Below the pieces are notes generated by a model. That model was given only the letters and a program-made list of their open reading frames with translations, had not been told where the DNA came from and did no database searches. Shown one piece after another: positions 23,701 through 32,310 of a DNA stretch of 64,000 bases (the first letter of the stretch is position 1; each line of letters starts with the position of its first letter). Source of the stretch: Stercorarius parasiticus (Eukaryota > Chordata > Aves > Charadriiformes > Stercorariidae); contig VWZL01000111.1 of assembly GCA_013396915.1 (NCBI GenBank), positions 372,880-436,879 of the forward strand, read 5' to 3'. The translations under genes and the position numbers were made by a program.

Positions 23701-26700
23701 ATGGGAACAGGGCAGGATGTGTCCCTGCAAGTGGGTTTTTGTGGCACATGTCTGTCCCGGTCCTGCGGCCTTACCTGCTCCTTTTGGGGAGTCCCTGGGC
23801 TCCACTGTGCCGTGGTACCTGTATCCCATCCCATTCCTTTCTTGCAACATTTTGTATGTAGTGTGGCCTGAAAAATTATTATTCTGCCAACATCTCCTCT
23901 GGGCACAGCCAGGCTGTCTGAGATTGCTGTCACAGGCTGGGAATGGGAATGGGGGACAGCACCACTGTGAGTCCCGCTCTGCTCTGTAGCCCCTCTGGCC
24001 CACATCCCCGCTCTCCCCTCTCTGGCACTGGGGAGCATCCCAGCCCTGAGTCTCTGCTGTCCCATGAACTTCAGGTCTTGCATGGCAGCTTTGCTGCTCC
24101 CGGCTCCTTCAGCCCTGCTGGCTCTGGGTGTCTGGGATGAGGCCACCCCTGTCCCACCCCCAAGACAGGGACTCTCTGTCCGTCTCCTGCCCCTGGAGAT
24201 GCCAGCTCTGATTTCATTCCCCTAATGGATGACTGTCTGGCCCCAGCGGCTGCTGCAGGCACCTTGGCCCTGGCTATGCTCAGTTCTGTCACCGCTGACT
24301 AATGAGGGTCATTTGCAAAGCTGCTGCTGGCGGGACCCATCCTGACCCTCCCCGGGGCAGCTGGGGGAGCTCACTGTCTCTTCGTCCTGCTGGTCTTCAT
24401 TGCAGACCCTGGAGAGCTGTGGTCCCCCTGAGCAGGAGGTGACACTGCCCGAGGCTAGGTGCTGCAGAGGGGGAGCCGAGCCGGGGGCTGGTGGACCCTG
24501 CTCAGAGCTGAGCCCTGCACAGGGATGATCGTGAGCCACAGGTTGTAGGGGCAGCTGAGCTCAGCGTTGCTGCCTGGATGGACTCGGAGACATGGCCTGG
24601 CAGGAGGAGCTTGGGGATGTGCTTCTGGCCGCTCAGGAAAAGATGATGCTCTGGAAGAGGATGGAGGCTCTTCTACTGAAAAGAGCATGTTCTGGGAACT
24701 GCTGACCCCTTCCCCATGCTGCCCTGGGCCTGCCCTGCCCCTTCTTCTGGCTCATCCCCCTATCCTGGCTGGGGTTTGCCCTCCTGCTTCCCAGCCAGGA
24801 CATCTTAAAAGGCAGAGGGGTCCCCTCACCCAGCTGCCTTCTGCCACCCCCAACCCTCCTCCTAGGGCATGGTGCTGGGGCAGATCGCCCCTGGGGTACC
24901 AGCTCCTCCTGACCTCACGACTGACCTGGTGTTACCCCATGGGGCCAAGCAGGGGCTGTGGGAGCTGCATGACCCACCCTGTGCCTGCTGGTGCTCTGCT
25001 CCCGTCCTGAAATGGTGCTGTGCCCAGGCACTGAGCTGTAGACACTGGGAGGGGTCTCACTCGTGATGATGCGTTTTTTGATGGGTTACTTNGTACTGCC
25101 TGTTGGTTTGTTATTGTAGGGCCTTTTCTAGCAGGAGGGTGCTGTGGAAGGGATGGGTTGGTCTCCCCAGTCAGCTGTCACTGGGAGGGCACTGGTGCAT
25201 TTGGCTCTGTGGGGAGGGCAGGGACATGGTTATGCATCGAGTTGACCCCAGCTCCTGCTTTCTCTCCGGGGAGACCAGAGAGACCAGACCAGGTTTGGGT
25301 CCTCCCTGGGAAGAGAGGTGTCAGCCCAGCACTGTGTAACCCCCCGACATGGCAGCACTGGCTGGATCCAGCCCCCAAGGATACGTCAGCTGCTGGTGGC
25401 TCAACGCAAAGTGGTCCATGGCCATCCCCGTGGTGGTCACTGCTGGGGTCTGGGATCTACCCACTGTGGGTCCCTTCAGAGCCAGTATCCAGCAACCTCC
25501 GGGATTCATTTCAACAGCCTGTGGAGGCGGGGATAGGAAATGCCTTCCCCTTTTGGTGCTGACCAAGGATGGAGGCTCTGCTTGTGTGTGCGTGTGTTTT
25601 GAAGTCGCTGGGCTGTGGAGTGATGCATGGGAAGCAACAAGCCACTTAACCCGGCAGACCTCCTGCCGCAGATAAAACACTGCCAGCCCTTTCTGTTGGC
25701 TTGTTTTGTGACAGCCACTTGATGGCTCTTGCAGAGGGGTGGAGGGCAGAGCGACATCTGGAAAAAGAGAAGGCACCGGGGTTTGTGCTGCAGGTGTCCT
25801 GTGTGCCCAGCAGGACAGCACATGGCCAGGCTCTGCTCCCCGTCTTTGGGCAGAGCCGCTTCCCAGTGCAGGGGAGTCAAGGGAGCCCCCGGACTTGCTC
25901 GCAGTATGGATGCTGGGGGACAGAAAGGAGACAGCATGTCCTCCCCGGCAGTGCCCTCGGGTGCACCAAAGCCAGGACAGCAAAACCCCAGCCCTGGTCA
26001 CCCCTCTCCTGTTGTTAAGTTGCATGTGCTGAACGTGCTCCCTCCCCTGCCCCGGGGCCCCTGAAATCGGGCCCTCTTCAGTTTCCTCCTTAAGAAAACG
26101 CCCATGTTCTTTATTTTTTTTTCTTTTTCCTTCTTTATAACAAACTAAAGTGTAACTTGCACCTGACCTGACCTACTGCACGTGCCTATACCTGCTGCCC
26201 CTGTGAGTCCAACCACAGTTTACTCTCTGTTGCATCTCTCTCGCTGTGTGGTTTCCCTCCCTCCCCTGGTCCATCACCCTGGCACTGGCTGTTGCTCTGC
26301 TCGCCCCATCCCTTTCCCCTGGGTGAAGGGGCTGCTCCTGCCTCCCAGGTCTGTTCCCACAGTTCGGCTCTGCTGGAGGGACCTGGCCCCAGGGCATCCT
26401 TGGAAGGCTGAAAGGTGCAATTTTCCTTTCCCTCTGCAAATTAAAGCCCTGGAAAAGTAGCTGGGCCAAAATCATGTTTTATGCACAACTGATGCCCGCT
26501 TCTAGGAAGGAAAAAGCCTCTTTCCTCACCTGCCCGCAAACCCCAGAGCAGACAGGGGCCAGGCTGTGCTGCCAGCGCCAAGATCCTGGCCCTCACCCTT
26601 GCCTCTGTCACCCTGTGACAAATGCCAGGGGGTGCATTCGTGCATCCCTATGCATTTGTGTGTCACTGGCATCCTGCTGTGGATGCCGTTTCCCTGGGGA

Positions 26701-29700
26701 CAAGTTTGCCCTCTCTGAGTGGCTTTGTGTGGTGTCCTGCTGGGACAATGACCTCCTGGAGCTGTTCTCCATTGTCCCAGGGTGATGGAGCTGCCTGCAG
26801 ACCCAGGTCTTCCTCTGGGCATTGGATCTGGGTACCATGCAGCACTCTTTCCCCAGCACCCAGGGCTCAGCTCAGCCCCACAAGGCTGAGAAAGCTGCCG
26901 GAGAAGGCCCATCTGCTACCCCCCTAAAGAAACAACCCCAAAACCAGGGCTCAGGGTGTGCAGGCATTGTGACCTGCCACCTGCAGATGTCCAGGGCGCT
27001 TGAATCAAATGCTGTGACAGCAGATCTCCAAAGGGACTTTGCACCTTTCATCCCATCGGTGCCCCGTGCCGCTCTCTGCCTCCCTTTGGGGGCTGGAGCC
27101 CGGCATGGCCTTCATCCCCCTCCCCGCCTGCAGCCTTAGTCCTGCGCTGAGTTTGCTGGCTTGAGGCACTGTGGGAAGGGAGGGAGTGGGTCTGCAGCCG
27201 TGAGGCAGCGCCAGTAGGGAGAGATGGGGCTGAGCAAAGCCATTGGGGTCCAGATGGGGGAATAGGGTTGGGGGGGAAGGTCTGTGCAGCGAGGGGACTT
27301 GCTGTTTATGCAGAGCCACTTGGAAGCGATGGCTACGGGCCAGGCTGACGTGGGGAGCTCCTCACCCTACCCCATAGCCTGGCTGAGGCAAAGCCCTGAG
27401 CCCCATTCCCCTTCTGGCTGTCTCGAAGCAGAGCCCTGGGCTGGGATACCAGTGCCATGCTGGGGCGGGGGTGCACGCTGCAGTCTGGGCTGCATGGCTG
27501 GGTTCGGTGCATGCTTCGCGTTCAGCCGTTGGCTGCCAGCAGGATCAAACCCGGCCCCGAGCTCTGGGGAGGATGCAAAGCCCTGTCTCAGCCACAGGCT
27601 GGTTCTTGGGCTCCATCCTGCCCTGCCTCCCTGCACAGCCCCTCCGGGAGGGGAGGATCCCAGAGAGCAGGTATTTGGCCTCCAGGCTAAAGGGTAGCCC
27701 TGCCATCTCCTGGGTCTCTGGGCTGCTGGGTGTCTCCAGCACGCCCCGGCACGTTGCAATGGGGGGTTTGTGCAGAGGTGCTGGGTGTGGGTAGCTCAGC
27801 AGGGTTGCCCCTTTGTCACCTCCTTCCTTCCCAAGGAGGAAAACTCCAGTGCTGGGTTTGTCCTGGGATGAAGCAGAAAGGCCGAGCAGAGCCTGGGCTG
27901 GGCTTTGCCTTCCTGCTCCTCCTGCGCCGCGCTGCATGTGCTGCCTCCGGCCCCGCTCGCCCTGTGCCGGGTGCCCAACCCCGCTGCCCGCTGGGTCCGG
28001 GGGCTGCTGCTCCGTTAACTCTTCTGCTTGGTGACTCCTTCTTTCTTCCAGGCAACCCGCCGGGCCAAACTAAAAAAGCTCTGAAGCAGCGATTCCTCAA
28101 ACTGCTGCCCTGCTGCCGGCCCAAATCCATCCCCTCGCTCAGTGAAAGCAAGTGCTTCTTCTTGCCTTTGTGTGTGTGTGTATCCCCAGCGGTGTTGCTG
28201 CCTGCCCTCCGCCCTGGCCCTGCCCACGGGAAGGGGACGCCTCTGCCACCCCACTGTGCTGGGGCTGGGGCTGTCAGGATCGGCGCTGCCCCGGAGGGGT
28301 GCGATCCGATGGGCTCTACAACCACCTCTCTCCTCACCTGCTTCCAGGCTGGTTTTTCCCCCTCTCCAGCTCCCCGGAGTGGCTCCCACAGGATGCTCAG
28401 CAGCGAGACCCGCTTTGGAGCTGGCTCGGGGCAGCGGGACCCTCCTGGTGCTGGTTTAAGGGCTGGGAGGGTTGTTGCTCAAAGCTCGGTGTCAGTTTGG
28501 AGATGGAGGTGTGATAGGGGGGTAAAAGGGGCTGAGCAGGGAGTGAGCACAGAGCTGCCCAGAGCCCCCTACCCGCCCTGCACTGGTTACGCTTGGCCCC
28601 TCGGTGAGTCCAAGCCCCTGGCTGGGGTCATCCCCTGCCCCGTGGTGCGAGCTGATCCCCCCTGGGAGAAGAGGTGAGTATGGAGGGGGCAAGGGCTGAG
28701 CTGCCCCACAGAGGGGGGGTACCCACTGCGGGGCCGCAGCCCCTCGGTTGCAGTGGGATCTGGGGGTGCTGGCTGCTGCGGGCTGGGGTCATGCAGCTTG
28801 CCAGATGGTGGGGAAAAACCATCGATTAAGGGGGGGGCACAAGGGGCAGGACAGGGTCTAGACAAGGCTGGGGGAGCATTTGGGGCTCGGGGTTCTTGGG
28901 GGGCAGCTCTCCTGCTGGATATGAGCTCCAGTGCAGCACAGACCTGCAGGATGTCCAGGGTCTTGGCTCCACAGGGCAGATGCCTGTACCAGGGGGAGGA
29001 GAAGGGCAGGTAGGGGGGCTCTCAGCACTGGGGGGCTTTCACACCCCCTTTCTGCCCAGCCTGTGCTGTATGGGAGGCTGGGGGGACTGTTGCCCAGTGT
29101 CAGCTGCTGGTCTGCCCCCAGGGTGTCTCTGAGTGGCATAGACCCAACTCTGGCTGAGCAGGGTACCCCAAAAATGTGTCACCATGGATGGGGTGTGCTG
29201 TGCAAGGTGCCTCTCCTGCCCCCCAGCACAGTGGGGCAGGCAGGACGGTGCTGGCCTCAGCTGCCCTCTCTTCCCCTGGGTTCCTTGCAGACAGCGTTGA
29301 GGATGAGTTTGAGCTCTCCACCGTCTGCCACCGCCCTGAGGGGCTGGAGCAGCTCCAGGAGCAGACCAAGTTCACCCGCAAAGAGCTGCAGGTCCTCTAC
29401 CGAGGCTTCAAGAATGTGAGTACCCCTCGACCAGCTTTGCTAGCCCCCCGCTCCGCTGCAGCATCTAGCTCGGAGGATACTTTGCGCCCAGTGGTGCTTG
29501 GGGTTTGCAAAGGTTTTTGGGACCGTGGGGTTGAAGTTTCTATCAGGCTATGGCCTGATTCCACCTCCAGGGAGCTCAGTGGGGTGGCCTGATCCTGTTC
29601 TCTAGCCCTTGGTTGCAGAGAGTCCCTTTCCTGGGTGCCTGGGATGCAGAGCCCCTCCAGTGAGGGGTGCAGCCCACAAAATCAGGGAGATGCTCCACAC

Positions 29701-31867
29701 AGCCTTGCCAGCCGCCCCACCAGGCAGCGCAGGGCCAGGGGGCGAGGCAAGGGAGGCACAGGGATTTAGGGGGATGCTCAGCCCCTCTCCATAATGGGGA
29801 GGTGACACTGTGGTTTGCCCTGGCAGGAATGCCCGAGCGGCATCGTCAATGAAGAAAACTTCAAGCAGATCTACTCACAGTTCTTCCCGCAGGGAGGTGA
29901 GTGCCTGCCCCCATGCCCCGCAGGGGTGCCTCCGCAGAGCAGGGGGTCACACAACACCCCCTGACACTGTTCGTCTCTCCCCAGACTCCAGCACATACGC
30001 CACCTTCCTCTTCAACGCCTTTGACACTGACCACGATGGCTCCGTCAGCTTTGAGGTGAGCTGTGGCTGAGGAGGGGATGGCAGCAGGGCAGGGAGGGCA
30101 TGTCCCTTCGGGTACCACAGGCTGGGCTGAGCAGTGTTGCTGTTGCAGGTGGATGAAGAGCTTCCCAGGGGCTGGTAGCACTTACTAAATTCACAGAGGC
30201 AGTGGAAAAACAGTGAAAAGCAACAAAAAAGGGGGCTTCCTATATTTTCTGGCTGATGTCTTGTAGGTACCCAGACTGGCAGGCACAGCCATGGCTGAGT
30301 CTTGTTCAGGCTTTGGCTGAACAGCAGGTCCCGATGCACGTTGTCCACTTGGGTGCTGTGACCCAAAGGACTAGTGTGGGACATATTTGGGGACAAGAAA
30401 TCATTTTTCCCCAGGCTCTTTTTGATACTCAACATTTCCCTTGCCAGCTCTGGGGCATATCTGCTTTGGGGCTGAGTTCTCCCTCTGCGGGAGGGACAAG
30501 CAAGGCTCTGCCCTCTGTGTCCATGAGACCCTTTGTGGCTGTAACTCCCATCTGCCTGCCTTGTCCATCCTTGCAGGACTTTGTGTCTGGGCTGTCCATC
30601 ATCCTGCGGGGCACCATTGATGATCGCCTGAACTGGGCCTTCAACCTCTACGACCTGAACAAAGACGGCTGCATCACCAAAGAGGTGGGATGGGGGGGGT
30701 CTTGGCTGGTTCCCGGGGCCAGCACAGGTCTGTGCCCAACAGGGATGAGGGCAGGACTCAGGGGCATTGGCTGAGCTCTGGAGGAGAGCTGGCGGGTGTC
30801 AATAATTACTGAGCTCAGCTTTGCAAACAGGTCCCTCCTGGCACTGTTGTGTCTCTGGGGTGGAGGGTGGATGAAGGGTGTGATGCTCTGGGTCTCCATC
30901 GCACCTGCAGGCACGCACACATGGCCCCACACCATGCACGGAGCTGGCAGGAACATGCATGAGAACCCCACAGGTCCTTCGGGAGCATCACCAAAAGGGT
31001 GCACGTTGGGGACTAGACAGAGGCAGAGCCCCATGTTGACCCTGCAACTGCCTTCCCTCCAGGAAATGCTGGACATTATGAAGTCCATCTATGACATGAT
31101 GGGCAAATACACCTACCCAGCCATGCGGGAGGAAGCACCCCGGGAACACGTGGAGAACTTCTTCCAGGTGAGCCAAGCATGTCCTGGGGAAGCAGAGCTC
31201 CAGCATGGAGCTGGTGACTGCCCAAAACCTGGCATGATGCAGGAGAAAACCCACACTGGGGATGAAACAGGGCTGTGCTGAGCCAGGAAGATATCCTAGT
31301 CCTGCTGGGTGCTTGGGGATGGCTGGTGTGCTGTGTCCAGCCCCTGTGCGACCCAGGCAGGGGGTGCTGGGCTCTCCCTGGGGCTGGAGCTCTCCCTGCC
31401 ATGCCTTCCGTGCTGTGCTTGTCTGCAGAAAATGGACCGAAACAAGGACGGCGTGGTGACAATTGAGGAGTTCCTGGAGTCCTGCCAGAAGGTAAAGCTA
31501 CCAGCAGCACTGATCTGGGGCTGGGCCACCTCCCTGTCCCTTGGGGACCTCTGTCCCTCACTGCTCTCCTGGCAGAGAGGGTGTGAAGGCAGGGCTCCAA
31601 GGGGCAAGGCTGGGGCTCTCCTTTGGGAACCATATCCATGCTGATATCCTTGTGTGGATGAGAGCTGTGCATCTCAGTAGGGCTTGGCAACTGCCTGTAA
31701 TCCCTGGGGTTCTTGTCCCATGTGTCAGAGCTGCCACGAGGATAAAGCCAAGTTTGGGGAGAGCTGCCCAGATTACTGCTCTGTGCCCAACCCACCTGCT
31801 CCCCACCTCCTTCTCGCAGGATGAGAACATTATGCGGTCCATGCAGCTCTTTGACAACGTGATTTAG
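8702..31867 (+). CDS. KCNIP2: KCNIP2 gene, Kv channel-interacting protein 2 (coding span, multi-exon)
   Basis: KChIP2 is a cytosolic EF-hand subunit of the neuronal calcium sensor family. It binds the N-terminus of Kv4.2/Kv4.3 channels, raises their surface expression and shapes the A-type/transient outward current in heart and brain. The constant core encoded here is 196 residues, beginning [20 protein letters not shown] and ending SMQLFDNVI. It has a degenerate EF1 and canonical loops EF2 ([12 protein letters not shown]), EF3 ([12 protein letters not shown]) and EF4 ([12 protein letters not shown]). All core exons have consensus acceptors and donors and keep frame. Three alternative first exons (8702, 12863, 16313) and an internal palmitoylation exon (28052) feed the core. 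Predicted isoforms are 225 residues (first exon at 8702) and 235 residues (12863). The usual KChIP2 N-terminal exon (…SYDQLTG type) is not found here. The assignment rests on near-identity to mammalian KChIP2 as I know it, together with OGA as neighbour. Confidence 0.97.
10845..11065. promoter_or_regulatory. AT-rich putative enhancer with perfect 10-base inverted repeat
   Basis: About 200 bases of AT-rich, homeodomain-site-dense sequence are embedded in very GC-rich DNA. Words include CAATCAATTAACC, GCTTATTAATAATC and GCTCTGATTAGC. Perfect 10-base arms CCTAATGGAT (11006-11015) and ATCCATTAGG (11052-11061) face each other across 36 bases. The element looks like a conserved noncoding regulatory module in the KCNIP2 alternative-promoter region. 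Function is inferred. Confidence 0.5.
12640..12745. promoter_or_regulatory. Putative promoter-proximal element for exon B, with inverted homeodomain sites
   Basis: It lies about 120-220 bases upstream of the exon B ATG. It contains GAGCACAATTAA followed by perfect 10-base inverted arms AGGTAATTGG (12690-12699) and CCAATTACCT (12729-12738). Palindromic TAATTG/CAATTA pairs are typical paired-class homeodomain targets. The following 120 bases are GC-rich with several CpGs, as expected for a TATA-less start region. No TATA box is visible. Confidence 0.45.
12863..12980 (+). CDS. KCNIP2: KCNIP2 alternative first coding exon B (membrane-spanning N-terminus)
   Basis: It encodes 39 residues plus one base and ends at donor GTACGG. 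The N-terminus [10 protein letters not shown] is followed by a strongly hydrophobic stretch, [17 protein letters not shown] (residues 11-27), then [12 protein letters not shown]. This predicts a single membrane helix, with a Cys next to it. The last base G joins AC at 29291 to give SGIE-DSVEDEF, the same phase as exons A and C. Membrane-anchored KChIP variants are known for other KChIP first exons. I do not recognise this particular peptide as a described KChIP2 isoform. The start has a good context, GGAGCCATGG. Confidence 0.8.
14145..14225. promoter_or_regulatory. AT-rich putative conserved islet
   Basis: The islet contains CTTTTATTAACGGCTCCGGC and GAAATGAGTAATCCTGTC, then GATTTATTGCTGC. The 12-base word TAACGGCTCCGG recurs with one change at 18429-18440 in a similar islet. 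Its regulatory role is inferred only from composition and recurrence. Confidence 0.35.
15690..15735 (+). repeat. Possible MIR-type SINE core remnant
   Basis: CTGCTGCTACGTGACCTTGG followed by CTGGGTCCCTT resembles the MIR core (…CTGTGTGACCTTGGGCAAGT…). It is short and diverged, so the call is weak. Confidence 0.3.
16238..16312. other. Assembly gap, 75 N, covering the start of KCNIP2 exon C
   Basis: Seventy-five unknown bases immediately precede the visible end of the KIS-type exon. In KChIP4 the residues before the LFVK motif number about 16 (48 bases), so the ATG is expected inside this gap. Confidence 0.95.
16313..16367 (+). CDS. KCNIP2: KCNIP2 alternative first coding exon C, 3' part (KIS-type)
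   Basis: Eighteen codons, [18 protein letters not shown], plus one base are followed by donor GTAACA. The KChIP4a first exon carries the corresponding LFVKLLEQFGLIEAGLE, the K-channel inactivation suppressor (KIS) region whose N-terminal half is a hydrophobic membrane helix. Joined to 29291 it reads SLE-DSVEDEF, in the expected phase. The start codon and hydrophobic half fall in the adjacent N run, so this exon is partial because of the assembly. The predicted effect, by analogy with KChIP4a, is slowed Kv4 inactivation and intracellular retention. Confidence 0.82.
18367..18377 (+). promoter_or_regulatory. Forkhead-like site
   Basis: TTGTTTACCAG contains the forkhead core TGTTTAC. The identical 11-mer occurs again at 19037-19047. 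Confidence 0.3.
18405..18465. promoter_or_regulatory. Putative conserved islet with TAATGG repeats
   Basis: The islet contains CACTAATGGCTCCGGTCTGC followed by CTAATGGACATGG. TAATGGCTCCGG (18429-18440) matches the word at 14157-14168 except for one base. It is AT-richer than its surroundings. Confidence 0.35.
19037..19047 (+). promoter_or_regulatory. Forkhead-like site, second copy
   Basis: A second perfect TTGTTTACCAG, followed closely by GGTTAATCGCTGATGG. It lies 670 bases from the first copy. Confidence 0.3.
19220..19390. promoter_or_regulatory. AT-rich putative conserved element
   Basis: The block begins GAAACGCTATTGATTTTGGC, continues CATCAATAATTCAATGCGG and, after a G-rich spacer, AGATGAATATTAGATGAAGC and TATTGGCATGATAATTGG. 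It has multiple ATTGAT/ATCAAT and TAAT cores in an otherwise GC-rich intron. Enhancer function is inferred. Confidence 0.4.
20620..20700. promoter_or_regulatory. Putative conserved islet with homeodomain site
   Basis: GACGTAATTAGCTTGTTGAA contains the homeodomain core TAATTA, followed by CTCGCGTTAATCACTTTTC. Its composition differs from the GC-rich flanks. Confidence 0.35.
22480..22740 (+). repeat. G-rich low-complexity block with TTAGGGTG words
   Basis: Irregular repeats of GGGGTG and TTAGGGTG (for example GCATTAGGGTGTAGGG and GTGTTAGGGTGCTTAGGGGG) run for about 250 bases. Many runs of three or more G on the + strand could form G-quadruplexes in the KCNIP2 pre-mRNA. Confidence 0.65.
24205..24330. 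promoter_or_regulatory. Putative conserved islet sharing a 13-mer with the 11-kb element
   Basis: It contains CCCTAATGGATGA (24220-24232), identical to 11005-11017 in the AT-rich element, and CTGACTAATGAGGGTCATTTG about 65 bases on. A shared homeodomain-type binding site is inferred. Confidence 0.38.
28052..28147 (+). CDS. KCNIP2: KCNIP2 palmitoylation exon
   Basis: The acceptor CTTTCTTCCAG is followed by an exon that reads (G)GC-AAC-CCG…, giving [21 protein letters not shown] and then [25 protein letters not shown] is the basic/palmitoylated dicysteine segment that targets KChIP2 to the membrane. Human KChIP2 has a nearly identical [20 protein letters not shown]. The exon starts in phase 1, so it needs an upstream first exon ending in one base of a Gly codon. 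Exons A-C also end in phase 1, but homology says they skip it. Its 3' end is a GC donor (GAAA|GCAAGT). Joining to 29291 gives SLSE-N-SVEDEF, as in the human variant lacking the extra exon. Confidence 0.92.
28148..29290. other. KCNIP2 intron with GC-AG boundaries
   Basis: It begins GCAAGT and ends CCTTGCAG. Human KChIP2a has an 18-residue cassette at this position. A possible but unproven counterpart is 28563-28673 (see findings). Confidence 0.75.
29291..29415 (+). CDS. KCNIP2: KCNIP2 first common core exon
   Basis: The acceptor TTCCTTGCAG precedes 125 bases encoding (D)[19 protein letters not shown], then the [20 protein letters not shown] segment that starts the degenerate first EF hand. 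Donor GTGAGT. It enters in phase 1 and leaves in phase 0. All N-terminal variants join here. Confidence 0.97.
29827..29896 (+). CDS. KCNIP2: KCNIP2 core exon, EF1 region
   Basis: Seventy bases encode [20 protein letters not shown] and PQG, plus one base. ECPSG is the signature of the non-calcium-binding EF1 loop of neuronal calcium sensors (Cys-Pro instead of ligands). Acceptor GGCAG, donor GTGAGT. Confidence 0.97.
29985..30055 (+). CDS. KCNIP2: KCNIP2 core exon, EF2 part 1
   Basis: Seventy-one bases encode (D)[20 protein letters not shown], then SFE, which is most of the EF2 loop. Acceptor CTCTCCCCAG, donor GTGAGC. It leaves in phase 0. Confidence 0.97.
30577..30684 (+). CDS. KCNIP2: KCNIP2 core exon, EF2 end to EF3
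   Basis: One hundred and eight bases, 36 codons, run from [20 protein letters not shown] to [11 protein letters not shown], covering the inter-EF helices and the EF3 loop. Acceptor CCTTGCAG; the donor is the weaker GTGGGA. Confidence 0.97.
31063..31167 (+). CDS. KCNIP2: KCNIP2 core exon, EF3-EF4 linker
   Basis: One hundred and five bases encode [20 protein letters not shown] through [23 protein letters not shown] is the family signature. Acceptor TTCCCTCCAG, donor GTGAGC. Confidence 0.97.
31429..31491 (+). CDS. KCNIP2: KCNIP2 core exon, EF4
   Basis: Sixty-three bases, 21 codons: [19 protein letters not shown] plus QK. The loop has full calcium ligands (D, N, D, V, T/E positions). Acceptor TGTCTGCAG, donor GTAAAG. 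Confidence 0.97.
31820..31867 (+). CDS. KCNIP2: KCNIP2 terminal coding exon
   Basis: [15 protein letters not shown] and a TAG stop. The C-terminal helix H10 of KChIPs ends with this sequence. The acceptor CTTCTCGCAG is strong. Confidence 0.97.
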   Translation, partial: DENIMRSMQLFDNVI

Positions 31868-32304
31868 CTCCCGGACCTGCCTCCAGCCGAGCTCTCCTGC
31901 CACTGGGCCCAGAATTTGCTTCTCTCTCGACTTTTCCTTCGAGCCTCCTCTCCGCCAGCTGCACAGACACCCCCATGGGAAGGAGCCTCCCTTCCCAGAG
32001 ATGTGGTCGGCACCAGGATCTTCCCTTCCCTCTGGTCTGGCTCTGCTTTCCTCGGGGGACCCTAAGCAGGTGCTCCTGGACATCGGAGCGTGGGCACGCC
32101 TGGCACGGGGCGAGCGTTTGGCCCGGATGGACCTCCCTGCACCCTTTCTTGGCAGGGAAGCCGCAGCCTCGGGCTGCAATAGAGGCTTTCCACATGCACA
32201 GCACCCCGTGCAGCCATGGCTCCCCCACCCCTGACCCTCCCCAGCCCCAGGAGCCCCCAGCCCCGGCTCCAGCCCAAACCCTCTAGCGATGCTGTCTAGA
32301 AACC

Positions 32305-32310
32305 AATAAA
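32305..32310 (+). promoter_or_regulatory. KCNIP2: Proximal polyadenylation signal of KCNIP2
   Basis: AATAAA lies 438 bases after the stop, followed by a GT-rich stretch (GTCTTGCAACGGGTGCC). Confidence 0.7.

Larger units (their letters stand above)
16368..28051. other. Long KCNIP2 intron between exon C and the palmitoylation exon
   Basis: About 11.7 kb of mostly GC-rich intron. No further first exon of the expected kind could be found, and in particular no …SYDQLTG-type KChIP2 exon is visible. It includes AT-rich islets (18405-18465, 19220-19390, 20620-20700, 23840-23900, 24205-24330), two forkhead-like sites, a G-rich low-complexity block (22480-22740), a T-rich stretch (26105-26145) and a single ambiguous base at 25092. 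Confidence 0.6.
29416..31819. other. Short introns between KCNIP2 core exons
   Basis: The six introns are 411, 88, 521, 378, 261 and 328 bases long. The only notable content is an AT-rich islet, GTGTCAATAATTACTGAGCT (about 30797-30816), in the 378-base intron, possibly conserved. No repeats or genes are seen. Confidence 0.7.
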
